Part shown: piece after piece, positions 27,005 through 37,679 of the stretch | How positions within the stretch are numbered: position 1 is the first letter of the stretch | Layout: the number at the start of each line of letters is the position of its first letter | Assembly: GCF_033807715.1 (NCBI RefSeq) | Contig: NC_084599.1 | Span: 3,968,625 to 4,032,624, forward strand | Reading direction: 5' to 3' | DNA length: 64,000 bases | From: Cololabis saira | Taxonomy: Eukaryota; Chordata; Actinopteri; Beloniformes; Belonidae | Position numbers and translations under genes: made by a program | The notes under the pieces: generated by a model | What the model was told of the DNA's origin: nothing | What the model saw: only the letters and a program-made list of their open reading frames with translations | Database searches by the model: none

Positions 27005-29165
27005 TCATCAAAATCAAATCAAATCAAATCAAACTTTATTTATAAAGCACCTTTCATACAAAAAAATGTAACACAAAGTGCTTTCCATAAAACATAAACA
27101 TAAAATGTATTAATGCTCCCCCCCGCCCTCCCCCTCCCCCCTCCCCGCACACACACAGACAGACACACACAGACACACGGTGCAGACATGGCTAGGCACA
27201 GAGGATCCAGGTGAGGAAACGGTAACGGGGAGCCGTCCACGCCAGGAGGTCCCATAGCCCGCAGCTACAAGGGGGGGGGGCCCACAGAGACCATCCCGGC
27301 CCGGACGGATAGAGGAGTCCACACCCCAGCGGTGAAGCCGTGGTGCAGAGCTCCACAACCATCCAGGCCAGAACCACCCCCAGGACGACCCCCTGCAGGC
27401 CAGAGTCACTCCCAGCATGGAGGCTCCCCATGAGGAAACACTGGAGCTAAAAGCTACAAGAAAGCAGGATAAAATACACTAAAAGAGTTTTAAAAAGTAT
27501 AACATAACATAAAATCCTAAAAGTATGTCTAAAAAGCAAGACATTAAAAACTAAAGGAATAAGACAGTAAAATGTATAAAATAGACCATAAATAATGACT
27601 AAAATATTTAGATAAAACATTAAGATAAAACAATGAAAATAAAATATGATAAAAAAGGATAAACTAAATATAAAACAGAGCAGTAAGATCCAATAAAAAT
27701 AAGGGTGAGCATAAGAAATTTAAAATAGTTAAATGAGTCAGTTAAAAGCCTGATTAAAGAGATGGGTCTTGAGCCTCTTTTTAAAAACATCAACAGTCTC
27801 TGCGGCCCTGAGGTTCTCCGGGAGGCTGTTCCACAATCGGGGACCATAAAAACTGAATGCCGCCTCCCCGTGTGTCCTGGTTCTAACTTTTGGTATGGTT
27901 AAAAGGCCAGCACCGGAGGACCTCAGGGTCCGCGAGGGTCGATAGGGTAAAAGTAGTGCAGACAAATAAGAAGGCCCAAGACCATTAAGACACTTAAAAA
28001 CTAGTAGAATAACCTTAAAATCAACCCTGAAGCGCACGGGGAGCCAATGCAGCGATTTTAAAACAGGTGTAATGTGCTCCCGCCCTCTGGTCCTCGTCAG
28101 CACGCGTGCGGCTGAGTTCTGTAATAATTGTAGATTGTACATGTTCTTTTTGGGAAGACCAGAGAGCAGGGCGTTACAATAATCTAAACGACATGAGATA
28201 AAAGCATGCATTAGCACCTCCGTGCTGGCCTGAGAGAGAAACGGGCGGACTCTGGCTATGTTCTTAAGATGGTAAAAACCTATCTTTGTTATGTTTTTAA
28301 TATGTGGAATAAAAGTGAGCTCAGAGTCAAAAATCACGCCCAGATTTTTAACTGATTTTGAGGGTTTAAAATCCTGTAACTTTGGTAAAAGTTTCTCTCT
28401 CTGGCCTTCAGGACCGATGAGTAAAATCTCTGTTTTGCCCTGGTTGAGCTGTAGGAAGTTTGCTGCCATCCATGACTTGATGTCTAAAATACAGTTAAAA
28501 AGGGCATCAATTGGCCCAGTGTCATCAGGAGACACGGCGATGTACAGTTGCGTATCGTCAGCGTAACTATGGAAGCTGATGCCGTGTCTCCTGATGACGT
28601 CCCCAAGGGGCAGCATGTACAGATTAAAAAGAGTTGGACCTAAAATTGACCCTTGGGGAACCCCACACCTTATCTTATAGATTCCTGAGGAACATGTATC
28701 CAAACTTACAAAGAAACTTCGATCAGTGAGGTAGGACGTGAACCATTTAAGAACAGTACCAGAGAGGCCGACCAGGTGCTTCAGTCTGTTTAATAAAATG
28801 TGATGGTCTACTGTATCGAAGGCGGCGGTTAGATCCAGCAGAACCAAGACTGTGAGTTTTTGGTTATCTAAATTGCACCTGATGTCATTTAAAATCTTTA
28901 AAAGTGCTGTCTCTGTACTGTGGTTCATCCTAAAACCGGACTGATGAGCCTCTAAAATGTGTGTTGAGTTTAAAAATTCATTCACTTGGTTAAAAACAAG
29001 TTTTTCTAAAATTTTACTTAAAAACGGTAAGTTGGATACAGGCCGGTAGTTATTTAAAACATTGGGGTCCAACCCACTCTTCTTCAGAAGGGGCTTCACC
29101 ACTGCCATTTTAAAGGCGGTGGGGAAGACACCCGTCTGAAGAGAGCAGTTGACAAGACAATCTGG
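27005..29165 (-). mobile_element. L2-like LINE in NLR-A intron 5 with a long intact RT frame
   Basis: A 456-codon frame (27738-29108), also open a little upstream ([20 protein letters not shown]), contains [53 protein letters not shown] and [14 protein letters not shown], ending [10 protein letters not shown]. These are the RT blocks of the L2 clade. The endonuclease is missing. The 3' UTR ends in an (AAATC)n tail at 27007-27031. It is a different subfamily from 23557-25394. Confidence 0.85.
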
Positions 29166-29442
29166 AGTTCAGCAGGATTCCTGGAAGAGGAAAACCAGGA
29201 CCATGTGGGGGTGACTGGTCTGCAGAAATGTTTAGCCTGGTGTCAACGTCAAAATAACCTTCATGTGGATCAAGAATGCAGATCTGATTCCAGCAGAACA
29301 TTGTTGGAACCAGATGGGCAGAGTTCCTCCCTTCCTCTTTCAGTGGTTTTAATGTTGTGGCTGATCTGTGAATGTTGTTCATCTCCTGAGGCATTCTGGG
29401 TAATTTATCCAGCAGCTTAAATGTTCAGAGAAATCCTCTTAC
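29166..29442. other. NLR-A intron 5, distal part
   Basis: No gene or element recognised. Confidence 0.45.
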
Positions 29443-29653
29443 TGCTCTGCAGATGCTCAGCCAGATCCTCCTGCTTCATTCTCCTCAGGAAGTTCACTGT
29501 GATCTTCACAAACGCCTCTCTGCTGCTCCTCCTCTGCTCTCTATCCTCACCAAGCAACACATGCTCTAGGGATTCTGGGTAATCTGGACTCAGACCCCTC
29601 TGGATCTTCTTCAGCTCGTTCTTCACAAACAGGACAATGTTGTCCTCCAGCAG
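29443..29653 (-). CDS. NLR-A exon 5: death-fold-like domain
   Basis: Acceptor TGTTCCAG at 29654, donor GTAAGA at 29442. 211 bp, phase 0 to 1. It encodes LLEDNIVLFVKNELKKIQRG followed by a Glu/Asp/Arg-rich loop and FVKITVNFLRRMKQEDLAEH. This all-helical segment precedes FISNA in many fish NLR-C proteins and is thought to resemble pyrin/death folds. Confidence 0.85.
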
Positions 29654-29700
29654 CTGGAACAGAAGACACATGAAGGACACAATCAGACCGAAACCACGGA

Positions 29701-30015
29701 GACAAACATCAGACCCATGTTGGACAGACTGACAGTCCACTGGTCTCCAGAGACCAGCATGGAGACAAACATCAGACTCATGTTGGACAGACTGAAAGTC
29801 CACTGGTCTCCAGAGACCAGCATGGAGACAAACATCAGGTCCATGTTGGACAGACTGACAGTCCACTGGTCTCCAGAGACCAGCATGGAGACAAACATCA
29901 GGTCCATGATGGACAGACTGACAGTCCACTGGTCTCCAGAGACCAGCATGGAGACAAACATCAGAGCCATGTTGGACAGACTGACAGTCCACTGGTCTCC
30001 AGAGACCAGCATGGA
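29701..30015 (+). repeat. 63-bp minisatellite, five copies, in NLR-A intron 4
   Basis: Units start at 29701, 29764, 29827, 29890 and 29953, with a partial at 30016. The unit is a multiple of three and is open on both strands. On the minus strand it encodes a 21-residue repeat containing LHAGLWRPVD that runs in frame into exon 5. Confidence 0.95.
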
Positions 30016-30066
30016 GACAAACATCAACAGAACAGAAGGAGAAGCAGTTGTTGTTCATGTACAGAC

Positions 30067-30145
30067 CAGAAATATGGAGTCCAGCTGGGTCTGATGCTGC
30101 TGGACAGACGGACCACTGGGGAACTCTGAGCTCTGCTGGTCCACT
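30067..30145 (-). CDS. NLR-A exon 4: linker
   Basis: Acceptor CTCCACAG, 79 bp, phase 2 to 0. Encodes GPSVQQHQTQLDSIF, a motif usually found just before the death-fold-like domain. The donor (CTG/GTCTGT) is weak. Confidence 0.75.
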
Positions 30146-30368
30146 CTGTGGAGGAACCAGGAAGAATTAGCTCACATCATGTCTGTCCTTACAGAGACAA
30201 ACACCAGCTGAAGGTCCATGAAGTCCTGTTTGGATGAGGACAGTCCATCAGAGGACTGGTGGTGGTGAAGGTTTACTAGTCCTGCTGATCCACTGAGAAC
30301 ATGTGACCTCAGTGAAAAGTTACAACAAGACCAGGAACATGGACAACTGATGGAGACATGAAGCAGCT

Positions 30369-30560
30369 GAGGAACTCTGGACCATCATCAGGATCAGTAA
30401 GAGGAACTCTGGATCATCATCAGGATCAGTAAGAGGAACTCTGGATCATCATCAGGATCAGTAAGAGGAACTCTGGATCATCTTCAGGATCAGTAAGAGG
30501 AACTCTGGATCATCATCAGGATCAGTAAGAGGAACTCTGGATCATCATCAGGATCAGTCC
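30369..30560 (+). repeat. 32-bp minisatellite, about six copies
   Basis: Unit GAGGAACTCTGGATCATCAT plus CAGGATCAGTAA, with minor variants. Intronic, in NLR-A. Confidence 0.95.
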
Positions 30561-30978
30561 TCTGGAAAGTCCTCCAGATGTGTTGAACAGAGGAAAAAGC
30601 TCCTGTCAGGAATGAAGATTGTAGAGGAATTGTTTTTATGTATGTATAGTCATTTGGTTGAAATCTAGCGCTGGGAACTTTCTACTTCAGAAGGATTTAT
30701 ATGAACTTTAAGCTAAGGGAGGAAGAAAAAGGAGGGAGGTGTGTGTATCTCTCTCTCTCTGTCTCAGTTTGTGTGTGTATCTCTCTCCCCATCTGCATCT
30801 CCCTTGTAGTCACTGTAACTCTGCTCAATGCAAAGGAATGTTGTATGCTGTAAAAAACCTGCCTGTCTCGGGCTCAGATTGGAAGAGAGCACACGCGGCC
30901 TCCTGCGAGAAGCTACACTCCCTGTGTGCAAAGTTATCTCCCCTTTTTGGGTATAAAGGGCGTCATATATCACACCAG

Positions 30979-32224
30979 GGGGTAAATCCACAAAAGGATT
31001 GCGCGGCTTTTGCAGCCACTAAACCGGTGCAAATGACACAAAAAGAGAGCGTCTAATTCACAAAGCACCCGCAAAGGGCGAATTGCACCACAAACTGCGC
31101 TGCCAAGCAAATAGTGGCATTGTGCGCCTGTGCCATTTGCATGCATGTAAATTAGGTAATATTCATACATTCGGCGCAAAATTGCCCCCTTTCTATGCAA
31201 ATAAGCCTCATTGCAAAAACCGTCTAATTCACAAAGGCCAGCGCTATTTGCCACACGCAAAAATAGTGGAGCAAATACCGTCTTTTCGAAGCGTGTATTA
31301 ACTGCGCGCAAACTCACTCCTCACTCCCGCTCTGTCTATGTTTCTATCTCTCTCTTCAATATCATTCAAGCCTGTGTGATACTGAATGATATTAAGGGTG
31401 AAATCTACAGTCAGACATGACTGTAGACACTCAGATCAAGTGGGGTTGTGGACTTATCTCAGATTTAAAAATAACAGCACGGAGCTCAGGATTCATCCAT
31501 ACAGTAGGGGCTGCTTTATTACAAACAATTCCACCATATAAACATATAAATCTAGAATGTGTGTGTTTAACAGCTGACCTGTAGGTGTGTGTAGCAAAAC
31601 ACAGAACATGAATTACCGTCAGATCCTGATCTGGGACCTCATCTATAAAGCTTGCTTGCGCACAAAAAGGGCCTGAAAGATGCGGCGACGCGCACTGTAC
31701 GGTGCGCGTCGCCGCGTAACCTTAGCCGTATGCTCTGCGTTGATTTAACGCGGAACCATAAATCAGCCTTGAACAGCACGGAGGGAGGAGGGACAGTGTC
31801 TTGAGGATTTACAGGCTGAGCCTACCATTAGTTCTTAAACTGTAAAAAAGAAATGGGGGGGGGAGACAAAAGCATGAGTTTGAAAAGTGGGGGGGCATGT
31901 CCCCCCTGTTCCCAGTGGAAATTGCGCCCTTGCGCCTCACAGCGTTTTATTTTCACTTGCTTTATTTTTTATTTCTGCAGTTTTCATTATGGACCAATCT
32001 GTGTGCTGAAATATGGAGAACACTGGAAACAGCTCCGCTCACTTACTCAGACAAGGGAAAATTGCACTCAGCTCCAAAACTTTATGGGCGTGTTTGCGCC
32101 GGTATATCATTAGAGCAAAATCTTTTGTGAATAGGACCTTAAAGCGGGGCAAATTGCGGGCGCAAATGCGGCGCAATTCACAGCGCTATTTGCGGGCGCA
32201 ATCTGTTCTTTGTGGATTTACCCC
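30979..32224. mobile_element. Harbinger-like non-autonomous transposon nested in the solo LTR
   Basis: Terminal repeats GGGGTAAATCCACAAA and its inverse, with CAG at 30976-30978 and 32225-32227. The rejoined target is ACACCAGGTGT, close to the palindromic ACACCWGGT site described for some fish Harbinger elements. No transposase. A copy of the foldback family's left end (from about 31638) and a CGACGCG-rich palindrome (31685-31770) are nested inside. Confidence 0.65.
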
Positions 32225-32622
32225 CAGGTGTCTAGAGATAGCCCTTGTTTGAGCAATTTACACCAAAATTTGTAATAAACAAGTGTCACTCGGGGAATCC
32301 TCCCCTTGAGTGCTCAAATGGTCTCAAGATTCTAAGGGAAGACACAAGACTCGGGAGACGACACCTGTTGTTGATAAAAGATGCAGGGGAGGGTGAATAA
32401 AGGTTTAAAATAACTGAATGATTGTTTGTTGTTCCTCCGGTAAAATAGACGTGAGGGAAGTAATAGAAGGATATGGGATGTGATCATAAAACTAAGGGGT
32501 GTGGTCCCCAGGCCCCTTGATAGTATATAAGGAGGACTCGATGAAAGTTTTCAGAGTCGGTCACCGGGAAGCCGGCTCTCCTGTGTATTGGTACTGATTG
32601 TAATTCTTGCAATAAAGACCTG

Positions 32623-34270
32623 GGGCCTCATCTATAAAGCTTGCTTGGGCAGAAAAAGTGCCTGAAAGTTGCGGAAGCCGCCATCTACGCAAAGCCTCGG
32701 ATCTAAAAAGAAAAAACTAACCGAAAAATCTGCGGATCCCAACGGCAACCCTCACCCTCCTGTAAGAATTTACGTAAGACACGGGGAACTGGCGACGCAT
32801 GCGGTGAGGTGGTGAAATGCAGCCAGATACATGTCATATTCTTAATAATGTCATCACATATCACAACATATATCAGACTTATAATAAAATAGCGCTGATC
32901 CTGTCCCTCTGTGTGTGAAGCCCAGCGTCAGTCAGGACTCTGGTGCTGCTGGAGCTGCAGCCGCAGTGCAGGACACGCCGGGAACCTCCTTCACCCACCG
33001 CTTTAGGACAGAACAAATGAGGGGGTCCGTAGAGCGTTTATGGGCTCTAAAGGGACCCAGATTTTTTTTCATATATATAATGAGTTTTACGCACGCGTGA
33101 AACCTTTATGTGCGGGTGTAAGCCTAAATTAGGGTTCTGCGTTAAAACGACGCAGAGCCTACGCCGTAGGGTACGCGGCGACGCGCACCTACGCCGTAGG
33201 CTCTGCGTTGGTGACGCGGAACCATAAATCAGCCTAGAGCAGCTCTGAGGGGAGGGGGGAGCGGGGGGTGAAGCGAGGCGGCCGGGCCGGCTTTCGCACA
33301 GGGTGTGTTGATGATTTGCAATTACAGGATGAGCCTACCGTTAGTTTTAACTGTAAAAAGTGGGGGGGACAAAAACATGATTTTGAGAAGACGGGGGGAC
33401 ATGTCCCCCCTGTTGCGTCGGGTCACTCACGGCGTTTAGCGCAGCAACGGCGTGCTGCCACTCACTCGCTTTATTTTATAGCCTGCTATTTATATAATTT
33501 TTCTACTTTTACTGTCACCACCAAATAATGTAGTTTTCCTGTCCTCCACCTCATCCACAACATCTACATCTCAGATCTCAGTGAAATTTAGTGGCACGGT
33601 GGCTGGACACCTTCTCATTCATTCTGACGCCTAACAGGCTGCAGGAAACCACTGCGCATGCTCAGCAGGCTCATTCATATGCAAATACTACTTTGCATTA
33701 CGCTTTTAAGGTAAAAAGTGGGCGTGTAGAGGGCGGGATATGAGGCGGATTCAGCTGCGCAGCCTTCCAGCTGGACTGTGATTTATAAAGCGTAAAGGTT
33801 TCACGCGTGCGTAAAACTCATTATATATTAAAAAAAATCAGTGTCCCTTTAGGGGCTCTACAGAGCCCCTCATTTGTTCTGTCCTCAGTCACTCTACGGT
33901 TGTCGCGGTGGATGACGAGGAGGTTCCCGGCGTGTCCTACACCGCGGCTGCAGCAGCAGCACCAGAGTCCTGACTGACGCTGAGCTTCAAACACAGAGGG
34001 ACACGATCAGCGCTATTATATTATAAGTCTGATATGTGATGACATTATTAAGAGTATGACATGAATCTGCCTTCATTTCACCACCTCACCGCCTGCGTCG
34101 CCAGTTCCCCATATCTTAAGACTGTTCCTACGGGAGGGTCAGGGTTGGCGTAAAGATACGCAATTTTATGGTTAGTTTTTTCTTTTTAAATCCCAACCTT
34201 TGCATAGAAGGTGGCTTGAGCATCTTTCAAGCCCTGTTTTGTGCGCAAGCAAGCTTTATAAATGAGGCCC
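32623..34270. mobile_element. Foldback (long inverted repeat) element with CTG target duplication
   Basis: Arms of about 490 bp (32623-33115 and 33783-34270) are imperfect inverted copies, beginning GGGCCTCATCTATAAAGC and ending with the inverse. CTG flanks both ends (32620-32622 and 34271-34273). The spacer of about 670 bp holds a CGTAGG-type palindrome (33125-33235). No coding sequence. The ends and CWG target suggest mobilisation by a Harbinger-type transposase. Confidence 0.7.
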
Positions 34271-34530
34271 CTGCACATTATTTGGACGGAACACCAACCG
34301 AAACCTGACTCCAGTGTTTTTCTTCAAGTCCGCGGATGAAGGAAAAACTTAATGTCGAGGTCCCGAAAAGGATTCTCTACAAGATCTATAAGGAGGAAGC
34401 TCAGATCACCATCAGGTGATGGAGGACCACAGGGGTCCAGGACTACACTCATCTACTCAGGAAGAAATGTGGACATTTCCTAACATGAGGACTGATTTAC
34501 ATACATTTAATGTGTTTAAATACATCTCAC

Positions 34531-34647
34531 CTCTCTGAAGAAAACTGTTGGTCTCCTGTAAAGTTAATCAATCTATCATTTGAGTGGTCGCTCTTCAAGG
34601 ACAAACAGCTGGGTTCATGTTCAAGAGATTCTCTTTTCTGATGGAAC
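34531..34647 (-). CDS. NLR-A exon 3: second N-terminal motif repeat
   Basis: Acceptor TCTGTCAG at 34648, donor GTGAGA at 34530. 117 bp, phase 2/2. It encodes HEPSCLSLKSDHSNDRLINF, a paralogue of the exon 2 motif. Equal phases allow such exons to be added or skipped without frameshift. Confidence 0.85.
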
Positions 34648-34774
34648 CTGACAGAAGACAAGTTTAAAATGTAAATATTCTATTTATATGGAAAATAAGT
34701 TATACAGATAGAAATATTCAGTCTATTTAAAAAGTATTAAACATAAATCATTGGCAGTATTTGAATATACTCAC

Positions 34775-34984
34775 CTCTTTACAGCAGAACGTTGGTCTCC
34801 TTTGAAGTTAATAACATATTCCTTTGACTGGTCGCTCTTCAAGGACACACAGCTGGGTCCGGGTCCAGGTCCAGGTCCAGGACCTGGTCCAGGTCCAGGT
34901 CCAGGTCCAGGTCCTGGTCCGGGTCCAGGTCCAGGTCCAGGTCCAGGTGCAGGTCCAGGTCCAGGTCCAGGTCCAGGTTTATTC
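34775..34984 (-). CDS. NLR-A exon 2: Gly-Pro repeat plus N-terminal Ser/Lys motif
   Basis: Acceptor TTATTACAG at 34985, donor GTGAGT at 34774. 210 bp, phase 2 on both sides. About 41 of 69 codons are alternating Gly and Pro (one Ala), then SCVSLKSDQSKEYVINFKGD, a known repeated motif of fish NLR N-termini. The Gly-Pro run is encoded by a 6-bp minisatellite and looks expanded compared with the few residues usual before this motif. Confidence 0.85.
34857..34978 (+). repeat. (GGTCCA)n coding minisatellite in NLR-A exon 2
   Basis: Hexanucleotide tract of about 20 units with C/T and G/A variants. Its multiple-of-three unit keeps the exon open. Confidence 0.95.
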
Positions 34985-35066
34985 CTGTAATAATGAGGTT
35001 TGGTGATGTGAGTCTTGAGCTCTGACATGCAGAAGAGTCAGGGACAGTTAGAGATTCTCATCTCAC

Positions 35067-35155
35067 CTCTGAGCTTTGCTCCGACTCTCATGTTCCCCAC
35101 ACAGAGAGGTTTTAGAGGGAGGGACTCCCTCCTCTCCGTCCTCACACTGGTCCAT
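35067..35155 (-). CDS. NLR-A exon 1 (start)
   Basis: ATG at 35153-35155 begins MDQCEDGEEGVPPSKTSLCG, the usual opening of fish NLRC3-like proteins. The 89-bp exon ends ...AAAGCTCAGAG before GTGAGA, leaving two bases of an Arg codon (phase 2). Confidence 0.85.
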
Positions 35156-35289
35156 TCTGCTGAATTCACGTCCACATCAGCTCACACACACACCTTCATC
35201 TGCAGAGGAAACACACATTACTGGTGTTGTATAGAGTTCAGCTGATCCTGCTGGAAGTCACTGATACAGCCGTATTCACTGATCCGAGC
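35156..35289. other. 5' flank of NLR-A
   Basis: Holds any 5' UTR or promoter of NLR-A. No TATA box or other element can be assigned. It ends at the L2 LINE. Confidence 0.35.
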
Positions 35290-36530
35290 TGCTGTGAAGC
35301 AGTTTTTTTTCTCAGTTGCTCCCTTTTTTAAACATGCACATTGTAGAACCTTTTCAGTCTGGTTTTAGAGCCTTCACAGGACCAAAACACCCTTACTTAC
35401 GGTGACTAATGGTCTGCTGCACACTTTAGATCCAGGGGAAAATGCAACTGATCTTATTAGATCTTAGTGCTGCATTCGACACTGTGGATCATAACATTCT
35501 AGGCATTAAGGGGACAGCCCTGGACTGGTTCAATTCCTATCTTAAACATAGGACATTATCTGTGTCCATTGACCGGTTCTCCTCATCTATTGCCTCTGCC
35601 TCCTATGGGGCCCCTCAGGGGTCCATACTAGGCCCATTGCTCTTCTGCCTCTACATGCTTCCCCTTGGTGACATCATCAGAAAATACAATATCTCTTTTC
35701 ATGTATATGCAGATGACTCTCAACTGTACCTCTCACTAAAATCCACTAACTCTGTACAGTCTCTCCTGGACTGTTTGCAGATATCAAAGTCTGGATGTCA
35801 AACATTTATCTCCAGTTTAAAACAGAGTCATCATCTTTGGTCCTCCTAAATCAACAAACTCTGTTGCAAGTAAACTAGCTCACCTCACCCTGCATGTTAA
35901 ATCCCACGCCAGAAACCTGGGGGTTATACTGGATTCAGGGCTCAGTTTTGATAAACGGATAAGCTCTGGTGTTAAAAAGAGTTTTTATCAGCTACGTAAC
36001 ATCTCCCACCTTAAATCGTTTTGAACCTATAATGACTTGGAAAAAGTAATCTGCACATTCATTACGTCTCGCTTTGACTACTGCAATTGCCTCCACCGTG
36101 GCCTCCCCCAGTCTTTATTAACACGCCTGCAGTTGGTCCACAATGCTGCAGCAAGACTGCTGACTGGTACAAGGAACCGTGGACATGGCACCCCTGTCTT
36201 GGCTTCCCCGCGTTGGCTCCCCATATATTTTAGAATTAAGTTTAAAGTTTTACTTATGGATTTTAAGGCTCTAAAAGGGCAAATCCCTGCTTATATCACT
36301 GACCTTCTTCAGTTCCAGTCAGCCACCGGTCCCTGAGCTCCTGTAGTCAAAGAAAACTAGCTGTGCCGCGGTCACAGCTGAAGCTGAAAGGTGATAGGGC
36401 CGTTGCTGTGGAACCAGTTACCCTCAGACATCCGATGTGCCCCCACTATCTCCACCTTTAAGATTAAAAACTCACCTCTATTCACTAGCTTTCCCAGTCC
36501 CCTAATCCTGTCATTTCTTGCATCTGTGTT
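35290..36530 (+). mobile_element. L2-like LINE, decayed, at the A/B junction
   Basis: The plus frames carry [67 protein letters not shown] and LWNQLPSDIRCAPTISTF, with several frameshifts. 5' truncated. The duplication boundary lies within it. Confidence 0.8.
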
Positions 36531-36822
36531 TTCAGGTCAAATTTGTGATTTATTTGTTGTCACTGACATGCGCGGATTAATGCACAGGCTTCCCTAGGCT
36601 GCAGCCTAGGGGCCTCACGTGTGGAGGGGCCCTTGGATTGGTCAAGATATTTTTTATAAATGTAAATACACTACAATGGTATAAAAAAAGGTGAACTCTA
36701 TTGGTCCGTGGGGTGATAACCAAGCACAAAAAGCACTGATTGGGCAAACATGGGTCACTTCTATCCAATCAGCTCATTGATTTGTCGTTCTTCCGACATA
36801 ATGCTGTCGCCTGTCAATCTAA

Positions 36823-36955
36823 AGCCTGATTTATGGTTCTGCGTTACACCTACGCAGAGCCTACGGAGTAGGGTACGCGGCGACGAACACCGTACGGTGC
36901 GTGTCGGCACGTACCTTACGGCGTAGGCTCTGCGTCGATTTAACGCAGACTCAAT
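36823..36955. repeat. Palindromic CGACGCAGAGCC-type repeat
   Basis: Large imperfect palindrome from GATTTATGGTTCTGCGTTA to TCGATTTAACGCAGA. Other members are at 31685-31770, 33125-33235, 56165-56335 and 56525-56650. Confidence 0.75.
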
Positions 36956-37102
36956 CACCGTATTTGATGAGCATTGAGAGTGATATTCTTAGAAAACTGG
37001 ATTTTACCAGCCTCATCAAAGACTTCTCATCCAGGAAAACAAGAAAGAGAGCAAAGTAAGTTGTGTTTATTTACTGGGCTGTAGTTCTGTTACATTACTG
37101 TC

Positions 37103-37284
37103 ACACACACACACACACGCACACGCACACGCACACGCACACGCACACGCACACGCACACGCACACGCACACGCACACGCACACGCACACACACACACAC
37201 ACACACACACGTTGAAATTGTATTCCTCTGCCCCACTGCTTGATTTGTGCCTCTGTGAGAGTGTGTTATGCTATAGAACAGGGT

Positions 37285-37350
<66 letters not shown>
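37103..37350. repeat. (AC)n/(ACGC)n and (TG)n microsatellites
   Basis: CA-type tract at about 37103-37210 with regular CG interruptions, and TG tract at about 37286-37350, both inside the hAT-like element. They are inverted relative to each other and can pair. Confidence 0.95.
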
Positions 37351-37351
<1 letters not shown>

Positions 37352-37679
37352 TCTGTGCTGCTGTTGCAGATGTGTCTTGGTTCAGAAAGCTTTAAGCTTT
37401 CAGATGTACTTTAAATGGCTTTCTGTAGTATTTTTGTTACAACTAAAGGCTGTTATAGTAAATGAGTTCTGCTGCCATGTGCACTGTTACATATGGCACA
37501 AAATTATTTTTTTCTGGGAGAACATGATGCATAGGGGGGGCCCCCAGAGAAAAAATAGCCAAGGGGCCCATGACTTCCTTAATCCTCCTCTGGTCACTGA
37601 ATGTTCTTTCTTTCTTTTTTTGAAATTTGGTCAGTAATATCTCTTTTTTAGATGTGCTTCATGAATACACTTTGCTTAA

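Larger units (their letters stand above)
30620..34381 (+). mobile_element. Solo LTR (ERV-like) split by two nested DNA transposons
   Basis: Inverted termini TGTAGAGGAAT and ATTCTCTACA, flanked by AGAT at 30616-30619 and 34382-34385. Without the two nested insertions it is about 860 bp. It has a TATATAAGG at 32525-32533 and AATAAAGACC at 32611-32620, the order expected of U3, R and U5. No gag, pol or env remains. The 4-bp target duplication and the size suggest an endogenous-retrovirus-type LTR. The retroviral assignment is inferred. Confidence 0.65.
19989..35155 (-). pseudogene. NLR-A: fish-type NLR (NLRC3-like), 10-exon model, broken by a LINE
   Basis: Splice sites and phases fit throughout: exon 1 35067-35155, 2 34775-34984, 3 34531-34647, 4 30067-30145, 5 29443-29653, 6 23036-26657, 7 22552-22725, 8 21324-21494, 9 20664-20710, 10 19989-20533. 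The encoded order is N-terminal repeats, death-fold-like domain, FISNA, NACHT ATPase, two LRR units and PRY-SPRY (B30.2). This is the layout of the expanded fish NLR-C family of cytosolic immune sensors. All exons are open except exon 6, where an L2 LINE (23557-25394) adds stops. Without that insert and its 4-bp duplication, exon 6 would be 1780 bp and in frame. A shortened product (N-terminus to the NACHT-associated region, stop at 25384) could still be made. Family function is inferred, and ligand and partners are unknown. Confidence 0.85.
36567..37592. mobile_element. hAT-like non-autonomous element with 8-bp target duplication
   Basis: Flanked by GTCACTGA at 36559-36566 and 37593-37600. 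Unit A has the empty site near 2056. The ends share CA..G.GGATTAA imperfect inverted repeats. It contains a nested palindrome (36823-36955) and two microsatellites. No transposase. Confidence 0.75.

Noticed and set aside
29701..30015. Possible CRISPR-like array
   Set aside because: Direct tandem repeats without unique spacers, in a fish intron.
34751..35006. Plus-strand Gly-Pro and Val-Gln frames
   Set aside because: Complement of the coding minisatellite of NLR-A exon 2, whose minus-strand splice sites and flanking motif decide the strand.
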